A program made the translations under genes and the position numbers. This document shows, piece by piece, positions 22,275 to 33,786 of a stretch of 64,000 bases of DNA. The stretch comes from Asterias rubens (lineage: Eukaryota; Echinodermata; Asteroidea; Forcipulatida; Asteriidae): contig NC_047078.1 in assembly GCF_902459465.1 (NCBI RefSeq), positions 5,232,333 to 5,296,332 on the forward strand. Reading direction: 5' to 3'. The stretch's first letter is position 1, and every line of letters begins with the position of its first letter. The notes under the pieces were generated by a model. That model was not told where the DNA came from. It ran no database searches and saw nothing but the letters and a program-made list of their open reading frames with translations.

Positions 22275-25200
22275 TTACTTCATATCAACCCTTATGTCTA
22301 ATAAGTTGTCCATCTTTCGTTCATCGTGGTGTCTTGGATTGTTGTCCAATCGCTTCGAAAATCTATGCCTCCAAAACAAAAATAGGACCACCAGCACAAA
22401 GTTCTGAAAATAAGAAAGGTGAAGCTTTTGTTTTAATTTTAATCCATGCATGGAAAAAGCAACAATAATAAAACTGTATGTACATGTACAACCTACCATC
22501 GTAGCAGTCACCAGAATGAGAAAGGTACCTATTCCCTTAGTGAGCTTTGTCATCGGCGTCGTTGGTTCATTCAAGCCAGAATTGGCACGATCTGCGACTT
22601 CTTGTGGGTTAGCTGAAACAAAACAACTATACAATTGATATTGCGGTAACTGGAATTTTTGTCTTATAAAGGGTGATATAAATAAGTAGTCAGTACTATT
22701 TAGTATAATGCATTACTTTACATTTCGCCCATTCCATAAATCGTACACAAGGGCCTGCCAAAATAATCAACAACAAACCATTACGCAATAAGAAAATAAT
22801 CAAAAAGCTAAAACCTGAAAACCCCAAAATAAGCACATACAAACTGGTAAAACAGGAGCAAATACCACAACCCATAAAAAATAGATAACACAATTGATAT
22901 ATCAGGTCTTCCGATACGGTAAAAAAAAACATACATATTATTTATAACAAAAAATCATTGACATCAAAGGAACGGAAGAGTTGGTCTTTGAAAAGCGTTT
23001 GAAACCGTTTGTTATGAAATGCCTGTGGTTAGAAAGATATTTTACAAGCAGAATATAATGATCCATACAAGTATCACTCGAAATTGCACGGTTTTCCTTT
23101 TACGTCGCTCAGAAACACGGTCGGCCATTTTGTGGAGTCAAAATGTTGACTCCATAAAATGGCCGACCGGACGGTGTTAGACCAACTCGACCGATCCAAG
23201 GCAACGTGTTTCTTAATACAGTACGATACATCACTGTACTTATATGGGGTGGGGCTGCAACAATATATAGCATAGTTAATAAAAAGCTTGTAATTAAAAG
23301 TCATCCAAACAGATTTAAAAAAACATCGGGGTTATCAGCATTGCTAAGTTTACCAGAAAAAAAACACCCCTAGATTTTTGACTCATTAGGATTAAGGTTG
23401 TGTCTATTGTTTGGTTTCAGGTGGGTAGCCATGGTTGTGGTCTGGACAACAATGGCCCAAAAGGGAACAGCTTGAAGCGGGCCAGTACACCGGGGTCCAA
23501 TTTCTTGCTTAGCCCGAAATGTTTGCCTTGATAAAAACCGGATTTCCCAACCAAATTTCTACGTGATTTTCAAGATAAGCATACACAACAGCTGAATACC
23601 AGTAACTAGAAAAACTAGGTTATGCAACAAAATGGAAATTCGGTTGGTAATCCTGTTTTTATCAAGGAAGATATTTCATGCTTAGCATTTTTTTTTTGTG
23701 CTAAGCATCTCTATGAAAATGGGCCCTGCTGGCTGCTCATCTGTTTTTTATACATCGGGTGGGATATTTATCAGGGACGTTCTTTTTTAACCGTGGAAGA
23801 AAAGATCTCACGCCTATTCAAAAGCTCGATCCCCAAGAGGGCGATTAAGAAAAATACCGTCACCGGAATGCAAAAGCATGGACTGGACAGGGCCTGAGAC
23901 AGAAACAAGCCGACATAAAGACGGTGGGCTAGAGAACAAGTATGTTTTTATCAAGGAAGATATTTCATGCTTAGCATTTTTTTTTGTGCTAAGCATCTCT
24001 ATGAAAATGGGCCCTGCTGGCTGCTCATCTGTTTTTTTATACATCGGGTGGGATATTTATCAGGGACGTTCTTTTTTAACCGTGGAAGAAAAGATCTCAC
24101 GCCTATTCAAAAGCTCGATCCCCAAGAGGGCGATTAAGAAAAATACCGTCACCGGAATGCAAAAGCATGGACTGGACAGGGCCTGAGACAGAAACAAGCC
24201 GACATAAAGACGGTGGGCTAGAGAACAAGTATAATGTTTTTGTAAGTAATCATTAATTCTGAATGTAATTCTAAACCGAGCAGGGCAAGCCAATGTGAAC
24301 CCACAAACAAACTAAAGAATTATCAACCAGCCGTCGATTTCACAAAACTCTTCCTAACTTAAGACTAATCTTAGGACAACCCTGCACTGTAGAATGCGGA
24401 CCTTACGATTAATCTTAAGTTAAGACGAGTTACTCGTCCTAATTCGAGACAAGACGAGTCCTAACTCTTTATGAAATCGACCTCTGGCCTAATTTGGGCA
24501 ACTTGGATCTTCAAGTTTTTGGTAGATTTCAACCAGTGTTTTTCTGTGAGAGTTTGGAATTGAAATTGCCAACTTAACAACAAGCTTCCTCTGTGTGAGC
24601 TTTATTGTCAAGTGACTCTTTCGGGATTTCTGAACGCATCCCATCTTTGAAAAATCGTAGATAAGCCCTGTAATACCTACCAGTCACACAAACATGTTGT
24701 TTTTTTATGATCGTCACTTCGATGTCTTCAAGCCTACTGGTGTGTGCTACACACTTGAAGGATACGTTGTTTCTTTCAAGTGATGCCATGAATGTCACAT
24801 CGGAGTTAAACGTGCCGTTTACAAAGAAACATTCTAAGAAAAGAAACAAAATGGATTTAATTCAAAATACAATTAATAATTTGCTCGGTAAAAAAAAAAA
24901 CATAAAGCTGCTAATAAAGAATGGCTCAAATAGTAGCGGCACAGGCCAAGCGAAAGGCGACGGACGTAAAATCCCAAAACTTTGGCGGCGAAGCGATGGC
25001 AAAAACGATAACCAAAATTTGCTGACGGGCGGGAATGACCATCAGCGACAGACAACACGACGGCAAATGGGGAATGGCTGCAGCCGGTAACTGGGTCTAG
25101 CGAGCAAAATTAGACGTTGTCTTGACGGAGCCTGATAACAAGGAACGAGGTCCAGACGGCTCTCAGTTGATTGGCTGACTACAAGGAACGGTAACTGATG

Positions 25201-27607
25201 GTGGGTTGCGGCGACGATGACGTGTTGGTGAATCAAATTAATTGGTTTTAAGCCAAAATTTATGACTAACAATTTAGTTTACAGTTTTTTAAATTTTCGC
25301 AAATGGCCATGAGTGACAGGGGGATCTGGAAACAACTCAACCGTAACATTCGTCGTAGTGTGAGCTGGTCTTTTTCCTGTGAGCTGTAAGAAAAACTTAC
25401 ACGAGAGACGTTAGACAAAACAAAAGTACGAAAAAATGCGAGTTTCTACTAAACATTGATTTATATGTCAATCCAGCCTGCAGATAAAAATGAATGGATG
25501 ATCGTCTCTCCTTCAACTTTAAAGTTAAAAACAAAATGAAAAAAACTTGGTGCTACATTACAAGAATCTGCCATCGATTTCACCTAACTTTTCCTAACTT
25601 AGGATTAATCGTAGGACTTTTTAGGACGAGTTAAGTTCCGTATACTTATTAGACGTCAGGACGCATTGAACCCATCCCAAGTTAAGACGAGTTACTCATC
25701 CTATTAAACACGAGATAGGATTAATCCCAGCGTTTCGTGAAATCGGCTGCTGCACTAATTCTGAATTCTGGCCAGCAGCAAGAATGTTCTGTATGGCAGG
25801 TAAAACTAACCGGTTTCGCAGGAAGCAGGTTGAACACGAGGTTTGGCGGGAATTTCCTCCCATCTTTTAAAAAATGGAAACCAGACGAACCAACTGATGT
25901 TAATGGCCGGCTTAGCATGTTCTGCTCTGCATGTCAAGTTGAGTTCAGCTGTGTCGGATGGCACTTCAACTGTGTTCGATGAATCTGTACCTTCCCATGA
26001 CAGTTGATCGTCGATATACTGAGAAACCTTAGGGCGTTTTGATTTGCAGGACACTGAAAGGACAATGTAATTGAAATGGGTGAAATCTTGAATTTTGTTT
26101 CAACTCAGTTTTAGGAATAAATACTTCAAAGGTATAATTGCACGAATGATTTGCCCAACATTTACCCAATTTCGCTCACATCTTACAAAAAAGAGGAAGT
26201 AAAATATTGTTAAACAGCAGTAAGTATAGGTTTTCTCGGTCAAATTCGGCAAATGAGCAGTCAATTTAATTTCCATGTGTTCGAATTGAAGCTGTTTTGT
26301 TTTTCCAGTTGTTACTGTGTTTCAAATTCAGAATTCGGCCATTTAATTTCGTTTTGGGTCGAGTCAAATTCCTTTAGCACTCTGTTCAATTAAGCGTAGC
26401 GTCATTCTTTTTCGTGACACACACGCCTCAAGAAGCGTCTGCGAATTTGAATGCTGCTTTGATGAATTGTTAAATTGAATGATTATTTTGTTAATTCGAA
26501 TGACGCAACATTACATTTGACTAATCCCAAAACGAAATCAAATGACCCTTTTAAGTAGCATTCGCTATTGCGCGAAGAGAATAGCTTAGTGGTTAAATTG
26601 GCTGCTCTTTCTCGGTCAATTTCGGCAAATGAGCAGTCAATTATCAACCACCAAGCTTTTCTAATTCGCGCGAAATCGAATTCTACTGAAGTGCTAAAGG
26701 AACTCGAATGCCTGAAAACGAAATTGAATGGCCGAAGTCTGAATTTGAAAACGCAGTAACAACTGGAAAGGTAAAACGGTTTTAATTCGAACGCATGAAA
26801 ATGAAATTGGCTGCTCATTTTTGTCGAATTTGACCAAGAAAACCCTATATATTCGTTCTCAGTCTTAAACTACCATTAATTATGGGAATAAAAGGGTAGC
26901 GACGAGTTCTTCAACGTACGTTTAAAGCCGGCAGGGTCGGCGGCCGTGTGATAAAGGCTCGAGCCGAAGGCAACGATCCTGCAAGGTTTTAAACGGACGT
27001 TTAAGAACGAGTCACTACTGGCGTGATCGACAACATTATGCACCGCATCACGTTATAACCCATTACAATGTGCTAGATAAGAAATAATGTTTCATACAAG
27101 TTTTCAACACTTGGCTCCACGCTTTCAGGTATATACAGAGCGCTTTAATACGCCACGAGGGGTGTCATAAAGCGCTATTAAGTATAAAAACCGAATTTGG
27201 TTACTCACCCTTTTCAGTTACTTTAACTGATCCATCTTCGGATACTTTTAACCATGACACATATCTGTAGCTGTATGTGCCTGCTGCTGACCCAGTTACA
27301 TTGGTGATCACCAACGAAGTATTTTGAACGTCATACCGCTCAGTGTTACTGCTTTGATGGGTAGTCACTCCGTGGAAATATGTTATTATACTTTCCGGGG
27401 AATGCGAGCTTCCCTCCGGTACGAAAAACCAGTAGATCGCTTCGATGTCACTTGCTGAGTAGCCTCTATCCACCATAGCAGGACAAGGTACAACCCCTCG
27501 ACTGCCTCTCTCAAATTCAAAGCGCCTCGGAGAGATGACACTGGTGCATGCAACACAGAAAGTGCCGACGAATACTGCTATCCCAATCATGTTTGATGGT
27601 GAATATC
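22275..27607 (-). CDS. Ig-domain single-pass membrane protein gene, copy B (complete, 5 exons)
   Basis: Exons on the minus strand: 27607-27209 (ATG 27590-27588), 26053-25811, 24833-24681, 22612-22497, 22403-22275. Junction phases 1,1,1,0 agree, and the sum is 1023 nt, about 340 residues plus stop. Order: signal peptide MIGIAVFVGTFCVACTS; V-like Ig (VVPCP, YWFF, GTYSYRY) lacking the F-strand cysteine; second Ig over exons 2-3 with LTCR, INISWFVW, NGTF and SFKCVAHT; stalk; transmembrane helix split by the last intron (GIGTFLILVTATM / NFVLVVLFLF) with a basic stop-transfer WRHRF. The cytoplasmic tail is about 30 residues, charged, without tyrosine, so no ITIM/ITAM. Several N-glycosylation sites (NTS, NVT, NLT, NIS, NGT). 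Family role: surface recognition or adhesion. Upstream leader seems lost. Confidence 0.8.
23118..23169. repeat. 52-bp palindrome in intron 3-4 of Ig copy B
   Basis: cggtcggccattttgtgg pairs with its near-exact reverse complement ccataaaatggccgaccg around a small loop; one mismatch. Confidence 0.9.
23497..23727. repeat. MITE-like repeat, relative of 62858-63100
   Basis: Shares ccaatttc...gcttag, caaccaaatttc, ggttggtaatcctgttttt and atttcatgcttagca with the 62858 element, including its inverted arms; diverged. Confidence 0.5.
23654..24231. repeat. 289-bp direct tandem duplication in Ig copy B intron
   Basis: Units 23654-23942 and 23943-24231 are almost identical, differing mainly in T-tract lengths. 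Each covers the end of the preceding MITE plus a cacgcctattcaaaagctcg segment. The 91- and 102-codon frames here come from the duplication and show no domain. Confidence 0.85.
24334..24480. repeat. MITE with CGATTTCAC ends, third copy
   Basis: Starts cgatttcacaaaac and ends tatgaaatcg, with internal ttaagacgagttactcgtcc. Same family as 1050-1220 and 25575-25745. Confidence 0.55.
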
Positions 27608-27692
27608 CTGTTAAAAATAGTATTAATAAAGAACCAAAAAAAATGAGCTCCAAAAATAAAATTAAAACACTTAGTTTGAGCGGTACGAGAAA
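24565..27692. repeat. Segmental duplication, copy B
   Basis: Direct repeat of 1-3231, covering exons 1-3 of the Ig gene and introns. Includes the orthologous MITE (25575-25745) and fold-back element (26228-26856). Ends at 27692, just where copy A has its gttagt leader donor. Confidence 0.9.
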
Positions 27693-27719
27693 TAGGAGGT
27701 AGAGTTCCCTTACTAAAAC

Positions 27720-27860
27720 GTCTAACGAACATTGGACGTGCAGACGTCGGCAAAACAAGTTCGACGTTCTAACAGGCATCAAATTACTCGGGTGGGATTC
27801 GAACCTACGACCTTTGCAATTCTAGAGCAGTGTCATACCAACTAGTCACCGTGATTGCCC
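27720..27860 (-). mobile_element. tRNA-derived SINE head
   Basis: The minus strand 27855-27783 reads as a tRNA-like sequence with A-box (gtgactagttggtatgac) and a perfect B-box (ggttcgaatcc). Stem pairing is poor and unrelated sequence continues 3', so it is a SINE rather than a tRNA gene. It lies directly upstream of Ig copy B. Confidence 0.65.
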
Positions 27861-27895
27861 AGTGGCTAGGAGCAGTTTGAATTCCTGGAATCCTA

Positions 27896-28674
27896 TGTTG
27901 CGAGTTGGATAAGTTTAATAATTTGAACAATTGAGGGCGCTATGCGTAGCAACGCCACTCCGGGATCAAAGATCTTGACGTTTGCAACGAGTCGGTTTTT
28001 GGAGTAAAAAAATGTTCTCTCTTTTGTTGGTGTGTTCAGATTTTGAGGACCCTGGATCCCAAACCAGCGGTAAGATGACATTTTTGGCATTGCTAATTTA
28101 TCATTGTTGGTTTTGCTGTAATTATTGGTGATTTGGGTGGTTATTCTCGGGGTTAAACGGGGTACGTTTATTTTGGGATAGTTTCGTACCTTTGTAATCT
28201 AGGTCATGCCATTTCGGGAGCGTTTCATGTACGTTAGGCTTGGTGGACTCGGGACATTTTTATGGGTTCCCTTCACAGTATATAACTGAAATTTTGGGGA
28301 TGGTTTTCTGTAATGGGTTAGTTGTTAGTAGTTAGTTTCATGCCAGGTGTGCTTGGTAAAATAGTTAGGGCCTGTTTTATATAACTTTGTTTGAGCTGTA
28401 AGCAACAGCGCCCTCTCGTGGCCAGTTTATGTAATTTCCAATTTTTTCCTGGATTTGTTGGTTTTTCGCATAGGCGTTTTGAAGTTGTAAGACAAATATT
28501 GTTTATTTGTTTTTTGTGTTTTTGACCCTATAGTTGACGTGGCAAGGCAGTTGTAATAGTGCAAGGCAGTTGTATAGTGCAAGGCAGTGGCATAAGACAA
28601 TAGTATGTTGGAGAAGTTGAACAATAAAGAAATAACTCAGAAATAAAACGTTGTTTCAATCAACCGACGTTACA
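27896..28674 (+). mobile_element. Solo LTR with 5-bp target-site duplication
   Basis: Starts TGTTGCGAG and ends GACGTTACA. TCCTA at 27891-27895 is repeated at 28675-28679. aataaa at about 28623 fits an LTR polyadenylation signal on the plus strand. No internal coding region follows, so recombination probably left one LTR. BEL/Pao or Gypsy type cannot be decided. Confidence 0.8.
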
Positions 28675-28679
28675 TCCTA

Positions 28680-29100
28680 TGTTTTAGCAGCAAACGATTT
28701 ATTATATTAGAGGCTAATTTGTATCGGGGATAAAGAATAATTCGTTTTGGTTTTTACCAATAAACACCGATGTGTCTTATTAGCACAGTACACTCAGTAC
28801 TTACCAGAGTTCTGTGAAAAATAATCAAAGGCATTTAACAAATAGTACCAAAAGAACTAAAGAAGGAGAGGAGAGACTACAAAGAATAATAATAAAACCC
28901 ATAACTCAGAGGTATTTTTGCAAAACATGACAGGACAAAGGGATTTCGGAACATAGGAGTGACAGAACAAAGAGGTGTTGGTGTTGGGACATGGTGGCGA
29001 GAGAACGATATGAATCGGCATAGAGGTCACAAAAGGCAACACGACCGTCTCTTGTCAACACATAAAATAAACTCAATAGCTAAACACAGCTAAAAATTAT
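28680..29100. other. Intergenic, nothing recognised
   Basis: AT-rich sequence without domains or clear repeats. Confidence 0.4.
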
Positions 29101-29104
29101 TGAG

Positions 29105-29930
29105 AATAAATCAAAAACCTTTAGACCGAACTCAGGATCTAAACCTTCTTCCTTATAAACCTTAACTTAAACCCGTCAAACCTAAACCAAGATATCTAAC
29201 TGAGACTCAAAAACCAAAACTAAACCAGAGTAAAACTAAAACCCAAACACAGTTAAACCAGACTAAAACACAGTTAAACCAGACTAAAACACAGTTAAAC
29301 CAGACTAAAACACAGTTAAACAAGACTAAAACACAGACTATTTTCACCTAATTGTGTTTTTCCTTTGCAGATATATAAACGGCTGACATCATCTTACATT
29401 CATGTTTTAAAAGTCGTTACTTATTTGTTTTAACACGTTTTACAGTGCAGACAACATGAACACAATAATGATTTTACAAGTTAAAGTCTTGCTGCCGGAA
29501 ATTGTTGTGATTTAAATCTAGACATCTAAAGAACAGAGGAGGGTATTGCAGTTATACATTGCAAACATTAAAACTTTAAAGTGAGCTACACAGAGCACAT
29601 CAACATGTACTGTACATCATGCAGTGCACATGTGCTCAATCTGCTTTGGTCTCCAACGTCTCACCGATGAATTTGATGTAATCCACTTTGTTTTTTTCAA
29701 AATTAAAACAAACAATCCTCATTAAATTTACTAATAAAGTTGTGAAATGAACTCTCAACGCTACGAATTCTCAAGGGGCTCCACTTGCGTAGTTCCCTGG
29801 AGCAAATGGCTGGTGTTTACTGATTACACCAACGACTACAAATAAATCGCACGTTTGAGCACAGTATGTGGCGGCCGTTGACATTACATGACCTGACTAG
29901 TACTTATAAATATACGTATAAATAAACCAA
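29105..29930. repeat. Duplicated intergenic block, first copy
   Basis: Two stretches (ccgaactcaggatctaaacc... and ctctcaacgctacgaa...gacctgactagtactta) recur in the same order at 30990-31740. A 21-bp tandem repeat (ACACAGTTAAACCAGACTAAA, about 4 units) occupies 29247-29339. A ttttcctttgcag acceptor-like site at about 29370 recurs inverted near 38430. Confidence 0.7.
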
Positions 29931-30044
29931 TGTGTTATCCTGATGTTTACCAATTCTCTGCTCAAGCGTAACAGAAAAAAGGCAATACATTTTGTATAAA
30001 ATTAATTTTGTCTGGTCCAGACTTTTGTTGTAACAGTTGTTCTT

Positions 30045-30140
30045 TCACAGCGCCTTGAGTTGAGGCGGATCCTTTCTGCTTTTGTTTTTGCGCTGTATAA
30101 GTTTTGTCTTTATTATTATCATTATTATTAAATTATTTCA
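30045..30140 (+). mobile_element. LINE 3' tail
   Basis: gcgctgtataagttttgtc followed by an (ATT)n-like tail, the usual end of L2/CR1-type LINEs; coding part absent. Confidence 0.5.
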
Positions 30141-30299
30141 AAACGAAGGTGCATTTATAAAACTTAAAGGTTGCAATCTGACTTCCATTTAGCTTTGTTT
30201 CTCTACAATCTACTTCATTTAGGCCTATGTTTCTATGACACGTAGTATAAAATTGGCCGGGAAATCCCCATTTTGTGAATCGAGCACGCACTCGCAAAT

Positions 30300-30650
30300 T
30301 CATGGCTCTCGGGCGCATGAATACTGGCGCATGAATACGGTTTTGCTACGCCCGTCGCAGAGGCGCTATGTTTTGCGGGTACAACCATGCCATGAAGCTC
30401 TGGCTGTTTGCATACAATATTTTGTTTACATAAAGCATGCTCCATGCATAAAGCGACTCAGACAGCACCTGCTGGGCATCGCTCTCGCGCAGCAATAATA
30501 TGCAAATTTATCTGCACAATGATTGAGTGTGTGTGACCCTGTGAGCAAAAAATACTGTCGGCTCAAGTTCAAGGTTCATATCATGTACTATGACTGATTG
30601 AAATAATGTAGGCACGAGAGACACAGGGCACTAGCACGCCTACAAAACGT
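30300..30650. repeat. Dispersed repeat shared with 49250-49480
   Basis: gctgggcatcgctctcgcg, aataatatgcaaat and ggctcaagttcaaggttcat recur in inverse orientation at 49250-49480. No coding content. Confidence 0.6.
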
Positions 30651-30989
30651 CATACTGACAGGGATTTGCTTGAATATTTTTGTTTGACAGTGCTTAGAAA
30701 CATTCTTGCGTTAGGCCTATACTTACTAAAAAAATACACAGCGTTTCATAATGGAGTTCTACCACCATGGTTTCTTATTGCCTATATATGTAACCTGGAA
30801 AAAGGGTACACTTAGAAAAAAAATGAATAAACCTAAGAAAAATACTAACTATGGGGTACTCGCTCGAACAAATGAGAAAAACCAAGATCGGAGAGGTAAA
30901 AGACGCGAGGAGATGCAACAAAAAAAGAAAAAGTGACTCAAAATGTAGGTTTCTCAAACACAAAAATAAATAACAACTTTAGTGACTAC

Positions 30990-31740
30990 AAATCAAAAAC
31001 CTTTAGACCGAACTCAGGATCTAAACCTTCTTCCTTATAAACCTTAAATTTAACCCGTCAAACCTAAACCAAGATGTCTAACTGAGACTCAAAAAAACAA
31101 AACTAAACCAGAATAAAACTAAAACCCAAACACAGTTAAACCAGACTAAAACACAGTTAACACAGTGCCAAAGAAAACTTACAAATTAAAATCAAAATGG
31201 CTTTAGGTTACCTGTGTAAATAAAACAACACGAAATATAATTGATTAAAATACAGTTCCACCATAGTTAGAAAGAAACACATGGTCTTTAAAAATGCAGT
31301 CCAAGGTTTAAGAAAAGTTAAAGGCATGCAGTGGACACGGTAATCGTCAAAGACTAGCCTTCACAGTTGGTGTATCTCAACATATGCATAAAATAACAAA
31401 CCTGTGGAAATTTGAGCTCAATCGGTCATCGAACTTGCGAGATAATAATAAAAGAAAAAATACCATTGTCACACAAAGTCGTGTGCGTTTAGATAGTTGA
31501 TTTCGAGACCTCAAGTTCTAAATAAAGTTGTACCCACGAAATGAACTCTCAACGCTACGAACTTTCATGGAGCTCCATTTGCGTAGTTCCCTGGAGAGCA
31601 AATGGCTCGTGTTTACTGATGTCAAAGACATATATATACCCGTTGCACCAACGACTACAAATAAATTGCACGTTTGAGCACAGTATATGGCGGCCGTTGA
31701 CATTACATGACCTGACTAGTACTTAAAAATAGACTTGAAC
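30990..31740. repeat. Duplicated intergenic block, second copy
   Basis: Partner of 29105-29930. It carries a truncated TTAA-type MITE (31322-31525) between the two shared stretches. Confidence 0.7.
31322..31525 (+). mobile_element. TTAA-type MITE, truncated
   Basis: Begins after ttaa with aggca(tg)cagtggacac and includes tggtgtatctcaacatatgc and gagacctcaa. The right half is missing. Confidence 0.6.
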
Positions 31741-31845
31741 ATAAACTCACAAAACCACAAAACCTTTGTACGTATAGGTGTTGCACCCGCCAAATTACCA
31801 AACTGGCAATCTAAACGGAGCACATTAAAATCGGGTTGATGACCA

Positions 31846-31938
31846 CTGTAAAGAATAATGAAAAACCACTGTCACGATATATATCTAGAAGAAACTCCTT
31901 TAATGTCTGTTACTGGTCATCACTGGTATAAGAATGAC
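31846..31938. repeat. 93-bp perfect direct repeat, left
   Basis: Starts ctgtaaagaataatg and ends ggtataagaatgac. Identical to 32859-32951. Confidence 0.9.
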
Positions 31939-32858
31939 GTTACATCAACCATTATCAAAACATTAAGTACTTGTCAATCTTAAAACTATGTACTTACTTT
32001 ACTGAAGATGTAATGCATAAAACTCAAACTTACTTCTAACAAATAACTAAATTAAATGTACTGATCTCTAAATCCGGTTCAAAAATGGTTCAAAGAATAA
32101 ACTTCATAAAACAAACACCTTTAAATGCATACACAATAACTCATTTCAACAGGGGTTCAACCTATAATCATTACAATCTTGTCCCTGCAGTAAATGATCA
32201 AGGCATAGCTCATTAAATATTCACAAGAAAAATAGGTGTTCTTGCCTACAGCTACTTAAGTATTCACAAGAAAATAGGTGTTCTTGCCTTCTGATCTCAC
32301 TTCCTGCCCTACTGCAACACCACCCAATAAACAACTTCAGAGCCACTGGGCTCACACTGTGTGGTCTAGTATAGGAAGATCTTGAACCTCCAATAAACAA
32401 TGGTCTTTGGCTACCAATATTCTCTATACATGGAGTTCGGTCAAAGTACTGGTTAAAAATACTTCCAAACTAAAATATATCTGAAAGAACATTACAGTTC
32501 TTTCCAACAAATACATCAAACAGAAACTAGTAATGAATGTCTATATTACGAATAAAGTACTCTTTAACACTTGAAAGCAAACTTAGAAAAGTGATACCTT
32601 AGCAAATAAAAGTAACCTTTAAATACTAAATAAAGTCCAAGCAGTATTTAAAGAAAGCAATTTCACTTCATCTAAATCAAATCATTATCACTGTCCATTA
32701 TGACTTAACAAAGGAAACTCTAAACTTCATTTCAACTGTCTTCAAGTTACATTGTCTTGATCAAGTTCATAACACAAATCAAATAATGAACTTCAATAAT
32801 CTAGATAGTTCTATTAAAAAGCACAATGGAATTAATAAAGAAAATAAAATCAACATAC
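31939..32858. other. Interval between 93-bp repeats
   Basis: 920 bp of A/T-rich sequence with no open frame or domain. Contains a short imperfect tandem (attcacaagaaaataggtgttcttgcc, about 32215-32290). Confidence 0.5.
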
Positions 32859-32951
32859 CTGTAAAGAATAATGAAAAACCACTGTCACGATATATATCTA
32901 GAAGAAACTCCTTTAATGTCTGTTACTGGTCATCACTGGTATAAGAATGAC
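32859..32951. repeat. 93-bp perfect direct repeat, right
   Basis: Identical to 31846-31938, 1013 bp away. Confidence 0.9.
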
Positions 32952-33780
32952 CAGACCAACATCCTGTCCAGAGTATCTCTGCTGATGTGGCAATCTTGGA
33001 CTGATCCATTAATTCTAAAGGTAGGGTCAAAGTTCTATTACAAAATTAAAAGGGGGGGGCAATTAACACTGATAATCCACACACCTCTCTACACTTGGAA
33101 GGTGTATCAGTTTTGCCATCTCTACATAGGCCCGTCAACCATAAATTGTGAAAATTTCGGAACTACTTTTTTTATAATTATGATGTGGGCGCAATTTGTT
33201 GGGGCGCAGTGCCTATAGTGTTCAACCGTTTCAAAATACTCATCTGTAGAAGTGTAAAATTGCAATGTAAATATCATCTTCTTGTTGTTCAATTTGGTTG
33301 AAAAATGATAACTGGAAACTAAACAGTATTCTTTGAAGTCGGTGTGCATGTAACAAAGCCGCGTAATGATCATGTGAATGGTTTCTGACGGAGTACGTGT
33401 GGTTCATGGTGGCACTCTCGGCAATACTGTCCGTGAAGCTATAATACTAGCATACATTACTCATGAGGAATATTTCTTATCAGAAAAATGCAGCGTATTT
33501 CCGTGTGTAAAAGTGGAGACCAAACAGTTCGACACTATGAAGATGTGAACGTAATTTGCTCTATAAGTGTATTTTAAAAAGTGAGTACAAGCGTCTTTGT
33601 CTTTTATATCGGTTAAGAATGGTGACGGGAACTACTAAACAGTAAAATAACATGTTGGTCTTCATTAAGTTTTTGGGAAGGAGTTCTGACGGAGAAATCA
33701 CAGTTCACGATGCACTGTCAGCCTATGCTACTAAAGCTTGTACACTTACCGGGCTTTCGGGGACCGGTAGGGAGACAAGT
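32952..33780. other. Intergenic, nothing recognised
   Basis: Contains a G8 tract near 33052 and a short segment (gaccaaacagttcgacacta, 33520) repeated at 35925. No gene seen. Confidence 0.4.
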
Positions 33781-33786
33781 CATGGC

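Noticed and set aside
27610..27782. N-terminal extension of Ig copy B exon 1 to 27782
   Set aside because: A pyrimidine-rich acceptor ends at 27608, so the upstream open frame is intron; the signal peptide starts naturally at 27590.
27783..27855. Possible tRNA gene on the minus strand
   Set aside because: A- and B-boxes are good but acceptor and anticodon stems do not pair well and the element continues 3'; better explained as a SINE.
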